DNA from: Planctomycetota bacterium
GTDB taxonomy: Bacteria > Planctomycetota > UBA8108 > UBA1146
DNA length: 42,684 bases
Direction: 5' to 3'
Assembly: GCA_018694835.1 (NCBI GenBank)
Contig: JABHOG010000087.1
Location: 1-42,684, forward strand
Position 1 is the stretch's first letter. Every line of letters starts with the position of its first letter. The notes beneath the pieces were generated by a model that did no database searches, was not told where the DNA came from, and saw nothing but the letters and a program-made list of their open reading frames with translations. Positions 15,896-23,779 of this stretch are shown here, piece by piece. A program made the translations under genes and the position numbers.

Positions 15896-16286
15896 CCGTC
15901 ACTCCATCTCAAATTCGGCTACCCACTTTATCAGAACAACAAGAATCGGGCCCACACGCCATACAAATCCTTGACTATATAAAGCCATCCGCTCGACCGG
16001 GATCATCGGACAGGAAATCTGCGAGCGATCGAACTCACGATGAATGGCCAGAGGCGTGATGATCCAGCGTCCCTCGCCAAGCGGGGTCAGATGCCCTGCA
16101 ATCCGCCATCGGCCTCGCCGCCCACCGGTGGCAACGCAGCGGTGGGCAGTAGAGTTTTCATCACCGATCTCTTGGGGAGTACCTGCTATCCTGGCACCGC
16201 AACGATTTCAAAGTAGGATCGATTTTGATGGGTTCGCCACCTCAACATCGCTGAGTTCAAACTCACCCTGGCAGGAGGAAGTCACC
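15896..16286. other. Intergenic region between divergent dockerin-like and mutY genes, with a hairpin at 16120-16147
   Basis: No supported gene. An open frame runs from 16044 into mutY, but this part has no family similarity and mutY has a much better start at 16287. GCCCACC (16120-16126) pairs perfectly with GGTGGGC (16141-16147). The palindrome CCACCGGTGG sits inside. Promoters for both neighbouring genes must lie here, but I see none I can name with confidence. Confidence 0.4.
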
Positions 16287-17345
16287 TTGGTCCGGACCAT
16301 CACCACGGCACTGGCAAACTGGTTCCGGCAATCGCAGCAGCCACTGCCCTGGCGCGGCGTGGGAGATCCGTATGCGATCTGGCTTTCCGAGGTGATGTTG
16401 CAACAAACCCGCGTTGCGACGGTGATTCCCTACTGGAATCGATTCATGAAACAGTTCCCCGATCCAGCAGCACTGGCCGCAGCCCCTCTCGATGAAGTGC
16501 TCGAGATGTGGGCAGGTCTCGGATACTACTCCCGCGGACGAAACCTCCATGCCGCGGCAAAGCAGATCGTCGAACTCCACCACGGCTCCTTTCCTCGCGA
16601 TCCGCAACAGATACGCCAGTTGCCTGGAATCGGTGAGTACACCACCGCAGCGATCTGCAGCATCGCTTTCGATGTACCGATGGCAGTGATCGATGGCAAC
16701 GTCGAGCGAGTGCTGTGTCGCTATCTCTGTCTTGCTGGAGATCACCGCAAGGGCGCCACACGAACTCTTCTTCGCGAAGCCGCAGAGGCGGCCCTCGACA
16801 GATCACACCCTGGCGATCACAACCAGGCGATGATGGATCTGGGACGAACCACCTGTACTCCTCGATCTCCCGATTGCAGTTCGTGCCCCCTCGCCACCGG
16901 TTGCGGCGCATACGCCAGCGGCGACCCCGCCCGCTGGCCTCTACCGAAGGTCAGGCGCGCCATCGAGGAACAGTGGTGGGCGACTGCAGTGGTCGTGACC
17001 CGACAAGATGTACTGCTGTGGCCAAACTCCGGTGAACTACTCAACGGCCACATGGGCACACCAATGGTTCGCCTCGATGGTCCCGACGACGATGCGAAGT
17101 TCGAACTGCTGAGGCTGTTCAAGACTCTCGCCATCGATGCTCCCGAGCTGATCGGGCATGCCGATCGGTTCCAGCATTCCATCACACATAGAAAACTGCA
17201 GGTTTCTCCTCTGGTCTACCGCTGGAACCGGAGCATTCCAGAGGGGGTCAAACTCCTGCCTTTCGATGCCGCCCATCGGGTCCCAGCACTCCATCGCAAG
17301 GCGATCGACGCGACCAAGGAACTTCTGCTGGAGACCACGTCATGA
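16287..17345 (+). CDS. mutY: A/G-specific adenine DNA glycosylase
   Basis: MutY removes adenine mispaired with 8-oxoguanine. The 352-residue product has WLSEVMLQQTRV carrying the catalytic glutamate and the helix-hairpin-helix LPGIGEYTTAAI. It also has VIDGNVERV with the catalytic aspartate, and a [4Fe-4S] site spaced C-x6-C-x2-C-x5-C in CTPRSPDCSSCPLATGC. A C-terminal NUDIX-like domain for 8-oxoG recognition follows. The start is TTG 16287 with AGGAGG 8 nt upstream; the longer frame adds about 80 residues with no family match. The stop overlaps the next ATG (ATGA), so it is translationally coupled to the deiminase-like gene. Confidence 0.95.
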   Translation: MVRTITTALANWFRQSQQPLPWRGVGDPYAIWLSEVMLQQTRVATVIPYWNRFMKQFPDPAALAAAPLDEVLEMWAGLGYYSRGRNLHAAAKQIVELHHGSFPRDPQQIRQLPGIGEYTTAAICSIAFDVPMAVIDGNVERVLCRYLCLAGDHRKGATRTLLREAAEAALDRSHPGDHNQAMMDLGRTTCTPRSPDCSSCPLATGCGAYASGDPARWPLPKVRRAIEEQWWATAVVVTRQDVLLWPNSGELLNGHMGTPMVRLDGPDDDAKFELLRLFKTLAIDAPELIGHADRFQHSITHRKLQVSPLVYRWNRSIPEGVKLLPFDAAHRVPALHRKAIDATKELLLETTS

Positions 17346-18253
17346 ATCACTCGCCGATCGGTACCGCAGATCAATGGAGAGCCTCACCGCGTCGCCGGAC
17401 ACCCGAAGAGGTACCGGTGAGCGGCGCACTGATGTGCCCACCCGATCACTTTGACGTGATCGACATTCGAAATGCGCACATGAGCGCTCATGTCGGCCAG
17501 ATCGATGAAGCAGCCGCTCGATCCCAGTGGAACTCACTGGCAGATGCCATCGATGCGATGGGGCTCGATGTCCATCTGCTCGATCCTCCGAAAGGCCTGG
17601 TGGATGCAGTATTCACCGCCAATCCATCGCTGGTCAGCGTCGATGACTGCGGCCAACCGGTAGCCATCATCGGGAGAATGGATCACCCCGACCGGCGGCC
17701 AGAGAGTGAGTTGCACCGGAGCCGATTGCTCCAGCTGGGAATCCGCTGCCTCGACATCGATGCCGCTACTGCGGGGGTCTGGGAAGGCAATGGCGACACT
17801 CTCAAGCACCCGGGTCTGTCACTTCTGTGGTGTGGTGTGGGCATGAGGAGTCAGCTCGAATGCCATCTTGAAGTGGGTCGAATGACCGGCCACGAGCTCG
17901 CCATTCTTCACCTCCCCGATCCGTGCTTCTATCACCTCGACACGGCGTTGGCGATGTTGCGTGAGGATTGTGTAGCCGTGGTCAAGAGCGCCTTCGACTC
18001 CGACGGAATCGAACTGCTCGAGAGTGCCTTTGACCAGCTGGTCGAGGTAGATGAGAAGGAAGCCCGGGATAAACTGGCGGGAAATCTCTGGTGTCCAGAC
18101 GGCCTGCACGTACTGATGCCCGCCGGGGCGCCCATCACCGCTGGCAGGCTGTCGAAGCATGGATTCGATGTGACCGAGATCGAGACGGGCGAGTTCTTGA
18201 AATCCGGCGGTAGCGTGTTTTGCATGAGGCAGGAGATCCGTGAGCCCGTCTGA
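17342..18253 (+). CDS. Arginine deiminase/dimethylargininase-fold hydrolase
   Basis: A 303-residue member of the amidinotransferase/deiminase superfamily, which hydrolyses guanidino groups of arginine derivatives through a cysteine nucleophile. The motifs are in order: MCPPDHFDV and DAVFTANPSL early, WEGNGD with the acidic residue, FYHLDTAL with the catalytic histidine, and GGSVFCM with the nucleophilic cysteine at the end. This pattern fits dimethylarginine dimethylaminohydrolase-like proteins, but the substrate cannot be set from sequence. It overlaps mutY by 4 nt and the UDG-fold gene by 14 nt, so the three are made from one message. Its link to DNA repair is not obvious. Confidence 0.87.
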   Translation: MNHSPIGTADQWRASPRRRTPEEVPVSGALMCPPDHFDVIDIRNAHMSAHVGQIDEAAARSQWNSLADAIDAMGLDVHLLDPPKGLVDAVFTANPSLVSVDDCGQPVAIIGRMDHPDRRPESELHRSRLLQLGIRCLDIDAATAGVWEGNGDTLKHPGLSLLWCGVGMRSQLECHLEVGRMTGHELAILHLPDPCFYHLDTALAMLREDCVAVVKSAFDSDGIELLESAFDQLVEVDEKEARDKLAGNLWCPDGLHVLMPAGAPITAGRLSKHGFDVTEIETGEFLKSGGSVFCMRQEIREPV

Positions 18254-18902
18254 TTTCGAGACTCGTGTCGCCCAGTTGATTCGCCTGGTCAGAAAGCCAG
18301 CCCCACAAGGGGTCTTCAACCCATGGCACGACCGGGATGAGGAACTGGATCTTCCTCGTGCGCCGAAGATTCGATCGGACAATCTCGCTCACTACCTCAA
18401 AGCCCATCGAGGAGCTCAGGCGGTGCTGGTCGGCGAAGCAGCAGGCTGGGCCGGCTGCCGATTCACCGGCATCCCCTTCACCGGGGAAAATCTACTGGCA
18501 GGGCCAGAAGCGCTGGAATGGACCACCGGACTTCCCTTGAGGAGATCATCGACTCGAGAGACACCTTACAAGGAGCGCTCCGCCACCGTCGTCTGGGGAG
18601 AGCTTGCCGGTGACCGGCGAATCGTGCTGTGGAATGCAGTGCCATGGCACCCGCATCGGCCCGGCGAACCACTCACCAACCGGAAGCCCACCCGTAGTGA
18701 CCAGGAAGCGGGGCGGGTGATCCTGATGAAGTACCTGGATATTTTTGAAAACGCGCGACCGGTAGCGATCGGACGGGTCTCCCAGGAAGTTCTGGGAAAA
18801 ATGGGCATCGAAGCGGAATACATCCGCCATCCATCGATGGGAGGACACCACCGATTCCGCAAAGGGGTGCGTCAACTACAAGAGGATCTCACTCCTGCTT
18901 GA
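18240..18902 (+). CDS. Uracil-DNA glycosylase superfamily protein
   Basis: A 220-residue protein with the UDG-fold motifs. VGEAAGWAGCRFTGIPFTGE holds the catalytic-water region. LWNAVPWHPH is the strand with the base-recognition asparagine, and HPSMGGHHRF is the DNA-intercalation loop with its HPS start. This set belongs to a less-studied UDG branch rather than family 1 Ung. It would excise uracil or related bases. The GTG start at 18240 has AGGAG 4 nt upstream and lies inside the end of the deiminase-like gene. Its last 14 bases overlap the end of efp on the opposite strand. Pairing with mutY suggests a base-excision-repair operon. Confidence 0.83.
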   Translation: MSPSDFETRVAQLIRLVRKPAPQGVFNPWHDRDEELDLPRAPKIRSDNLAHYLKAHRGAQAVLVGEAAGWAGCRFTGIPFTGENLLAGPEALEWTTGLPLRRSSTRETPYKERSATVVWGELAGDRRIVLWNAVPWHPHRPGEPLTNRKPTRSDQEAGRVILMKYLDIFENARPVAIGRVSQEVLGKMGIEAEYIRHPSMGGHHRFRKGVRQLQEDLTPA

Positions 18903-19458
18903 CCCGCTCGATGAAGTCTCCGGTCTCGGTGGATATCTTGACCAGATCTCCCTCGACCACGTGATTGGGAATCTTCACCTGAAGTCCGGTCTCCAGCGTT
19001 GCCGGCTTGAACACGTTATTGACCGAGTCTCCCTTGAATCCTGGTTCCGTCTCGGTGATCTGCAGAATCACCGCTGGAGGGAGATTGACCGAGATCGATT
19101 TCCCCTCGTAAAAGGTCACCACGACATGCTCGTTGTGCTTCACATACGGCATCAAATCCCCGACAAAATCGGTATGTAACTGGTACTGCTCGAAGTCCTC
19201 GGTATCCATGAAGATGAAGAAGTCACCCTCTGGATAGAGGTATTCACAGTCCTTCTTGTCGAGGAAAGCGGTTTCCACCTTATCCGCAGATCGAAAGCGA
19301 TGAGTGATGTGGTCGCCTCGCTGGAGGTTCTTCAACTTGGCCTGAACGGCTCCGCCCCCCTTGGAGAGCTTCTTTTGCTCCAGTTTGACACAGACCCACA
19401 GAGTGTCCTCAAAAATGATCACCTGGCCAACCTTCAGTTGGGTCGCTGGAACTCCCAT
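18889..19458 (-). CDS. efp: Elongation factor P
   Basis: A 189-residue EF-P that binds ribosomes stalled at proline runs. The three-barrel family layout is complete, ending with PGFKGDSVNNVFKPATLETG and the C-terminal barrel. The loop that reaches the peptidyl-transferase centre reads K-L-S-K-G-G-G-A. The tip lysine is present but the usual P-G before it is L-S, so modification may differ from the E. coli EpmA route. No epmA, epmB or earP lies in the window. The gene converges with the UDG-fold gene and overlaps it by 14 bases. A 127-base gap separates it from the symporter upstream, leaving room for its own promoter. Confidence 0.95.
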   Translation of the reverse strand: MGVPATQLKVGQVIIFEDTLWVCVKLEQKKLSKGGGAVQAKLKNLQRGDHITHRFRSADKVETAFLDKKDCEYLYPEGDFFIFMDTEDFEQYQLHTDFVGDLMPYVKHNEHVVVTFYEGKSISVNLPPAVILQITETEPGFKGDSVNNVFKPATLETGLQVKIPNHVVEGDLVKISTETGDFIERVKQE

Positions 19459-19478
19459 CTCGATCCCTCTCCTCTACT

Positions 19479-19502
19479 CGTGCACTCGAGCACTCGAGCA
19501 CG
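19479..19502. repeat. Short direct and inverted repeat upstream of efp
   Basis: CACTCGAG occurs twice in tandem (19483-19490, 19491-19498), flanked by CGTGC and GCACG arms (19479-19483, 19498-19502). It lies 20-45 bases upstream of the efp start in the symporter-efp gap. It could be an operator or leader hairpin; nothing more can be said. Confidence 0.4.
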
Positions 19503-19585
19503 GCCGTTCGCTAAATCACACCACTTGCGGAGCATACCACGAGCACCCGGTAATGCGAATCTCACATACACCGGTACATCCGAAA

Positions 19586-21172
19586 TCAAGTTGAATCGGC
19601 AACCGCTCCATTACCGAGTCCTGTCTCCCCCTCTTTCGAGGCGATGATGGCAGTGCCGACGGTGTCGCTCCAAACATTGACCACCGTCCGGCACATGTCG
19701 AGAGGTCGATCGACGGCCAGCAATAGCGCCGCTCCCTCGAGCGGCAACTTCAATGCACTGAGAATCGTCAACATCATCACCAGCCCTGCCGAGGGGATTC
19801 CGGCCGCCCCGATGGAAGCAAGAAACGCCGCCATGACCACCGTCACCTGAGCACTGAAGCTCAGTACGAAGTCTCCTGCGCTGGCGTAATACTGGGCCAG
19901 AAAAACCACTCCAATGCACTCGTAGAGTGCGGTGCCATCCATGTTCACCGTTGCGCCCAGAGGAGCGACAAATGACGATGTTCGATTCGAAACGCCGCCG
20001 CGCTTTTCCAGAGTATTGAGCGTGGTGGGTAAAGTCATCGAGGAGGACGAGGTGGAGAAGGCCGTCATCAGAGCAGGGCTCATCGCTCGTACCCACTTCA
20101 GTGGAGACACTCCTCCGACCACCTTCAGAAGCAACGGCAATATCACACAACTATGGATGATCAATGCCAGCATCACCGTCAACATGTAGGCCCCGAGGGG
20201 TTTGAACACATCAAAACCGGTCTCGCCCACGACTTTTACCAGCAAGCAGAAAACCCCGTATGGGACCAGCAACATCACCCACGAGGCCATCCTCATCACC
20301 ACAGCAAATGCCGACCCGAACAGGTCCAGCATGAAGTTGCGTGGTTTCTCAGCCACCTTCGTGATGAAGAAACCAAACAACAGCGAGAAGAAGATCACCT
20401 GGAGCATGTTGCCGTTTCCGGTGAATGCATTGAATGCGTTCTCCGGCACCATCCTGCGCAAGATATCGAGCCAGTTCTCGCTTCTCTGACCGAAGTCTGC
20501 ATCGGGCGAGATGCCGAGGCGTGCTCCGATGCCAGGCTGAAGAATGTTGACCAGCAACATTCCAAGCCCCACCGCGAGAAACGATGTGGTGGCGTAATAA
20601 CCGAAGGTACGACCGCCCATCCGGCCGAAATCTGATCCACCTCCCAGGCCAGCGACTCCGGTCACGATGGAGGTCACCACCAGTGGCATGATCAGCATCT
20701 TGAGCAATCTCATGAAGATGTCCGCGATGAACTTGAATGGAGCAAGCCAGCGCGCTCGTGTGGATTGTGGATCGAGAGCCACCAGCGCCGATCGTTTCTC
20801 CCCTGAGACCAGTTCGACGGTCGCCACGCCTCCGGCACCGCGCTGCTCCAGGAACTCGGTCAGTGCCTCGGTCGAGGTGACCTCGGCGCCCTTTTCGTCA
20901 TCCATTCCGGCATTGACCGTGATGCGTTTCACCACATCGCCAACCTGCAGACCTTCGGAGGCTTTTCTTCCCTTGGGCAACAGGTCTTGCTCCAGAGCAT
21001 CGACACGGATCCCCACCGGCACCCCATCGACGACCACCGGTTGAGGATCAAACCGAACACCCACGGTCCCGGGACCATCGGTGAATCGCTGGAGGGCAAA
21101 ACCCACCACCACTCCAGCGATAAGCCAGAGAAGAATCTTCCAGTGCTGCTTCATCTTGAAACCCACTCTCAT
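19586..21172 (-). CDS. Dicarboxylate/amino acid:cation symporter with inserted PDZ-like domain
   Basis: A 528-residue DAACS-family transporter driving uptake of C4-dicarboxylates or acidic amino acids with Na+ or H+. The transport core is clear: the hairpin SSSSMTLPTTL, the cation/substrate motif NMDGTALYE and the second hairpin GIPSAGLVMM. Between the first helix (about 10-30) and the second (about 145-165) lie about 110 hydrophilic residues. They contain GLQVGDVVKRITVN and VATVELVSGEKRSALVAL, the pattern of a PDZ domain, presumably on the outer side. Known members are about 400-430 residues, so the insert accounts for the excess. ATG 21172 follows the peptidase stop by one base; ATG 21154 is an alternative start. 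Confidence 0.9.
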   Translation of the reverse strand: MRVGFKMKQHWKILLWLIAGVVVGFALQRFTDGPGTVGVRFDPQPVVVDGVPVGIRVDALEQDLLPKGRKASEGLQVGDVVKRITVNAGMDDEKGAEVTSTEALTEFLEQRGAGGVATVELVSGEKRSALVALDPQSTRARWLAPFKFIADIFMRLLKMLIMPLVVTSIVTGVAGLGGGSDFGRMGGRTFGYYATTSFLAVGLGMLLVNILQPGIGARLGISPDADFGQRSENWLDILRRMVPENAFNAFTGNGNMLQVIFFSLLFGFFITKVAEKPRNFMLDLFGSAFAVVMRMASWVMLLVPYGVFCLLVKVVGETGFDVFKPLGAYMLTVMLALIIHSCVILPLLLKVVGGVSPLKWVRAMSPALMTAFSTSSSSMTLPTTLNTLEKRGGVSNRTSSFVAPLGATVNMDGTALYECIGVVFLAQYYASAGDFVLSFSAQVTVVMAAFLASIGAAGIPSAGLVMMLTILSALKLPLEGAALLLAVDRPLDMCRTVVNVWSDTVGTAIIASKEGETGLGNGAVADST

Positions 21173-21173
21173 T

Positions 21174-22469
21174 TCATGAGGTGACGATGGAAGAGGACAT
21201 CTGATCGGGGATCAGGTGCTCCTGTAGCCGCTCCTCGACCTCTTTCGTGGTGATCTCTGCCAGCAAATCGACCACCTCGAAGGGGTCGCCGTCGAGGAAA
21301 CGAGTGCCGCAATAACTACCCGCGATGTGGTCGAGCGAGTTGAAAGCTCGAAGCAAGTATCCTGTGGCGGAACGACGCTGACGTTCGATATCGGCAGGAT
21401 CGATCCCCACCTTGCGGATCTTACCGACCTCTTCGCGAATCACATCGATGAGACGATCGGGATCGGCTGAATCTCCGCCAGTTGCGGAATGCCCCACGTC
21501 CGAGTGAATCTGGCAGGAGGTAGCGAAGGAGTCGTCGATCAGATCCTTGCGGTACAACTCCTCGAACAACGGGCCACTCTGACCGAAGATGCATTCGAGC
21601 ATCACTTCCGTGACCAACTCTTTGCGCATCAGGTCCCGCCCGCTGATTCCTGGGTGGAGGTCCTTCCATCCCAGTAGCACTTTCGATCGTCCCACCTGCA
21701 TCTGCTGGCGAACCTGCTCCCGTGCCGGGGCAGCGGGCTCCTCGGTGAGGATCTTCTCCACTGCAGGTGCCGGCCCGAGATCCTGTTCCGACAACAGCCT
21801 TCCAGCCGCCTCGAAAAAGGACTCCTGATCCTCATCAGCCACTGCCAGAAGGATCATATTCGATGGATGGTAAAAGGTGCTCCAGCATTGATCCAGTATC
21901 TGCGGCGTGATCCCTGCGATGGTCTGTTCGGTTCCTGCGATGTCCTTGGCCACGGGGTGGTTCTTGTAGAGCCCCGCCAGCAAGTTGAAGTAGACCCTCC
22001 AGCCAGGATTGTCGGCATACATCCGGATCTCTTGACCGATGATCCCCTTCTCCTTCTCGACATTCTCTGTCGTGAAATGGGGTTGCTGGACGAACCGAAC
22101 CAGATGGTCGAGACAAGGAAAGAATCCGTCGACGCAGGAGAACAGATAGGTGGTGCCGACAAAACTGGTGAAGGCATTGGCACTGGCACCCATGCGGCTG
22201 AACTGAACAAAGGCGTCCTCTTCAGGACCCTCAAACATCTTGTGCTCGAGGAAGTGTGCGACTCCATCGGGCAGCAGCACTTCCGGACCACCGTTGATTC
22301 GATAGCGATCATCGACACTGCCGAAGCGAGTCGAGAAACAGGCGTATCGACGCAGGTAGCCTGGCTTGCGACAGTAGGCGACGGTCGCGCCACTGGCATG
22401 AGTCCGCTCCACGACCCGTTCGCCGAGGGTCGCATTCTCCAGGATGATTTCCTCACCGATCCAGGTCAC
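21174..22469 (-). CDS. M16 family zinc metallopeptidase, catalytic subunit
   Basis: A 431-residue M16 peptidase with the inverted zinc motif H-F-L-E-H near residue 73 and the downstream glutamate in EKGIIGQEIRM. It resembles the YmfH/AlbF type that pairs with a catalytically dead partner. These enzymes process peptides or degrade small polypeptides in the cytosol. The GTG start at 22469 overlaps the stop of the partner gene (GTGA), so the two are probably made in equal amounts and form a heterodimer. No substrate or peptide precursor gene was recognised nearby. Confidence 0.9.
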   Translation of the reverse strand: MTWIGEEIILENATLGERVVERTHASGATVAYCRKPGYLRRYACFSTRFGSVDDRYRINGGPEVLLPDGVAHFLEHKMFEGPEEDAFVQFSRMGASANAFTSFVGTTYLFSCVDGFFPCLDHLVRFVQQPHFTTENVEKEKGIIGQEIRMYADNPGWRVYFNLLAGLYKNHPVAKDIAGTEQTIAGITPQILDQCWSTFYHPSNMILLAVADEDQESFFEAAGRLLSEQDLGPAPAVEKILTEEPAAPAREQVRQQMQVGRSKVLLGWKDLHPGISGRDLMRKELVTEVMLECIFGQSGPLFEELYRKDLIDDSFATSCQIHSDVGHSATGGDSADPDRLIDVIREEVGKIRKVGIDPADIERQRRSATGYLLRAFNSLDHIAGSYCGTRFLDGDPFEVVDLLAEITTKEVEERLQEHLIPDQMSSSIVTS

Positions 22470-23779
22470 TGTACGTCCTCTCTCTGATCATCCTCCGGAG
22501 AAAGCAGGTAGATCAGGTCGGTCTCGAGCCGGTTAGCCGCCTCGATGACCCCCTCTCGAGTCACACATGAGACTCGCTCACGCAATCCATCGATGGTCGG
22601 GTCTCTCCCCACCAGTCGCGAAACCAGATCGAACTCTGCCAGGGAGGCGGGAGAATCCTGAGTCATCCTCAATCTTGAATCCCAGGCATCGAGAGTCATC
22701 TGGAACTCCTCAGCCGAGAACTCGCCTCTCTTCACTACATCGATCTGCTCGAGGATGCTCTCGCGGGTCCGAGTTGCGGTATCCCCATCGATCCCGGCAT
22801 TGACCAGCATCAATCCAGAGCTGCCATCGAAGAGCGAATTGACCGAGTAACAGAGGCTCTGCTTCTCCCTGACCTGGGTGAAGAGGCGCGAGTGCGGAAA
22901 TCCACCGATCACTCCACTGGCGATCATCATCGATTCCTGAAGGGGGTCGCCATGTCCGGTGGAAGTTCGAAATGAAATCACCAGATTGGCCTGCTGCCCG
23001 TGGAAGTGTTCCTCCAACTCCCGGACCTCCCCGGCACCCTTGAGCGGAAAGCGATCGGCAAGAGTCGCCGTTTGCTGATCATGCCCGTCAAAGAGCGGAA
23101 GCAATATTTCGGTGAGCGAATCGGATCGGGCCTCGCCACTGAAATGCACGTGCATCGGTGCACTCCCGATGGACTTCTTCCAATCGGCGGTGACCGACTC
23201 AGCGGTCGCTTGATCGAGAGACTCGATGGTGCCGTACTCATGGAAGCGCCATGGTTCGTCGTGACAGGTCTCCTCGATACAGCGTTGCATCGCCCAGGAG
23301 CGCTTATCATCGAAGCGCCCCTCGATGCTCCTGCGGTGCTGCGACACCTCGGAACTGACCGTATCTTCATCGAAACAACCCTCGACCAGGTGCGGCTGTA
23401 GGATCACTTCTCGAATGAACTCGACAGCATCGGCGAGCACCGCCTCACCTCCAGGGAGGCGAGAATCTTCTGCAAACTCTGCATTGATCGTGACAATCAG
23501 CAGCTGCCCCGCTCGGTCGATCGACCCGCCGATCCCGAGCCCCCAGAGTTCTTCACTTCTTCGACTGATTTCCCTCAACGAGGGGAAGGAGCGGGAGCCT
23601 CTCAGCAGGCAGGAAGGAACCAGGCATTTCTGAGCCGCATCCGGTCCCATATTGTGAATCCAGGAGACCCGCAGGCGGCTGGTCTTCCTTCTCGATTCCT
23701 GGCGGATGTGCAGTGAAGCACCAGGAGAGATCTCGCTAGACTCGAAGTCTGACCCGCTGGGTGTTGCTGCGCCTGTCAA
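22466..23779 (-). CDS. M16 family peptidase-like protein, probably inactive partner
   Basis: A 437-residue M16-fold protein without an HxxEH zinc motif. The region where it should be reads SCLLRGSRSFPSLREISRRS. The later part has the family's R/Y substrate-binding segment, TQVREKQSLCYSVNSLFDGS. It therefore looks like the non-catalytic half of a YmfF/YmfH-type pair. The start is TTG 23779, with GGAGG 4 nt upstream and a TTGA overlap with the DAHP synthase stop. An ATG further upstream would lie inside the DAHP synthase gene. It is followed by the active M16 gene with a 4-nt overlap. Confidence 0.85.
   Translation of the reverse strand: MTGAATPSGSDFESSEISPGASLHIRQESRRKTSRLRVSWIHNMGPDAAQKCLVPSCLLRGSRSFPSLREISRRSEELWGLGIGGSIDRAGQLLIVTINAEFAEDSRLPGGEAVLADAVEFIREVILQPHLVEGCFDEDTVSSEVSQHRRSIEGRFDDKRSWAMQRCIEETCHDEPWRFHEYGTIESLDQATAESVTADWKKSIGSAPMHVHFSGEARSDSLTEILLPLFDGHDQQTATLADRFPLKGAGEVRELEEHFHGQQANLVISFRTSTGHGDPLQESMMIASGVIGGFPHSRLFTQVREKQSLCYSVNSLFDGSSGLMLVNAGIDGDTATRTRESILEQIDVVKRGEFSAEEFQMTLDAWDSRLRMTQDSPASLAEFDLVSRLVGRDPTIDGLRERVSCVTREGVIEAANRLETDLIYLLSPEDDQREDVQ

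Noticed and set aside
14930-15982. Plus-strand open frame of about 350 codons
   Set aside because: It is antisense to the secreted dockerin-like gene, which has a signal peptide and repeat motifs. The opposite product is His/Arg/Asp-rich with no family likeness.
16044-16286. N-terminal extension of MutY by about 80 residues
   Set aside because: The extension has no family similarity, and TTG 16287 has a perfectly spaced AGGAGG.
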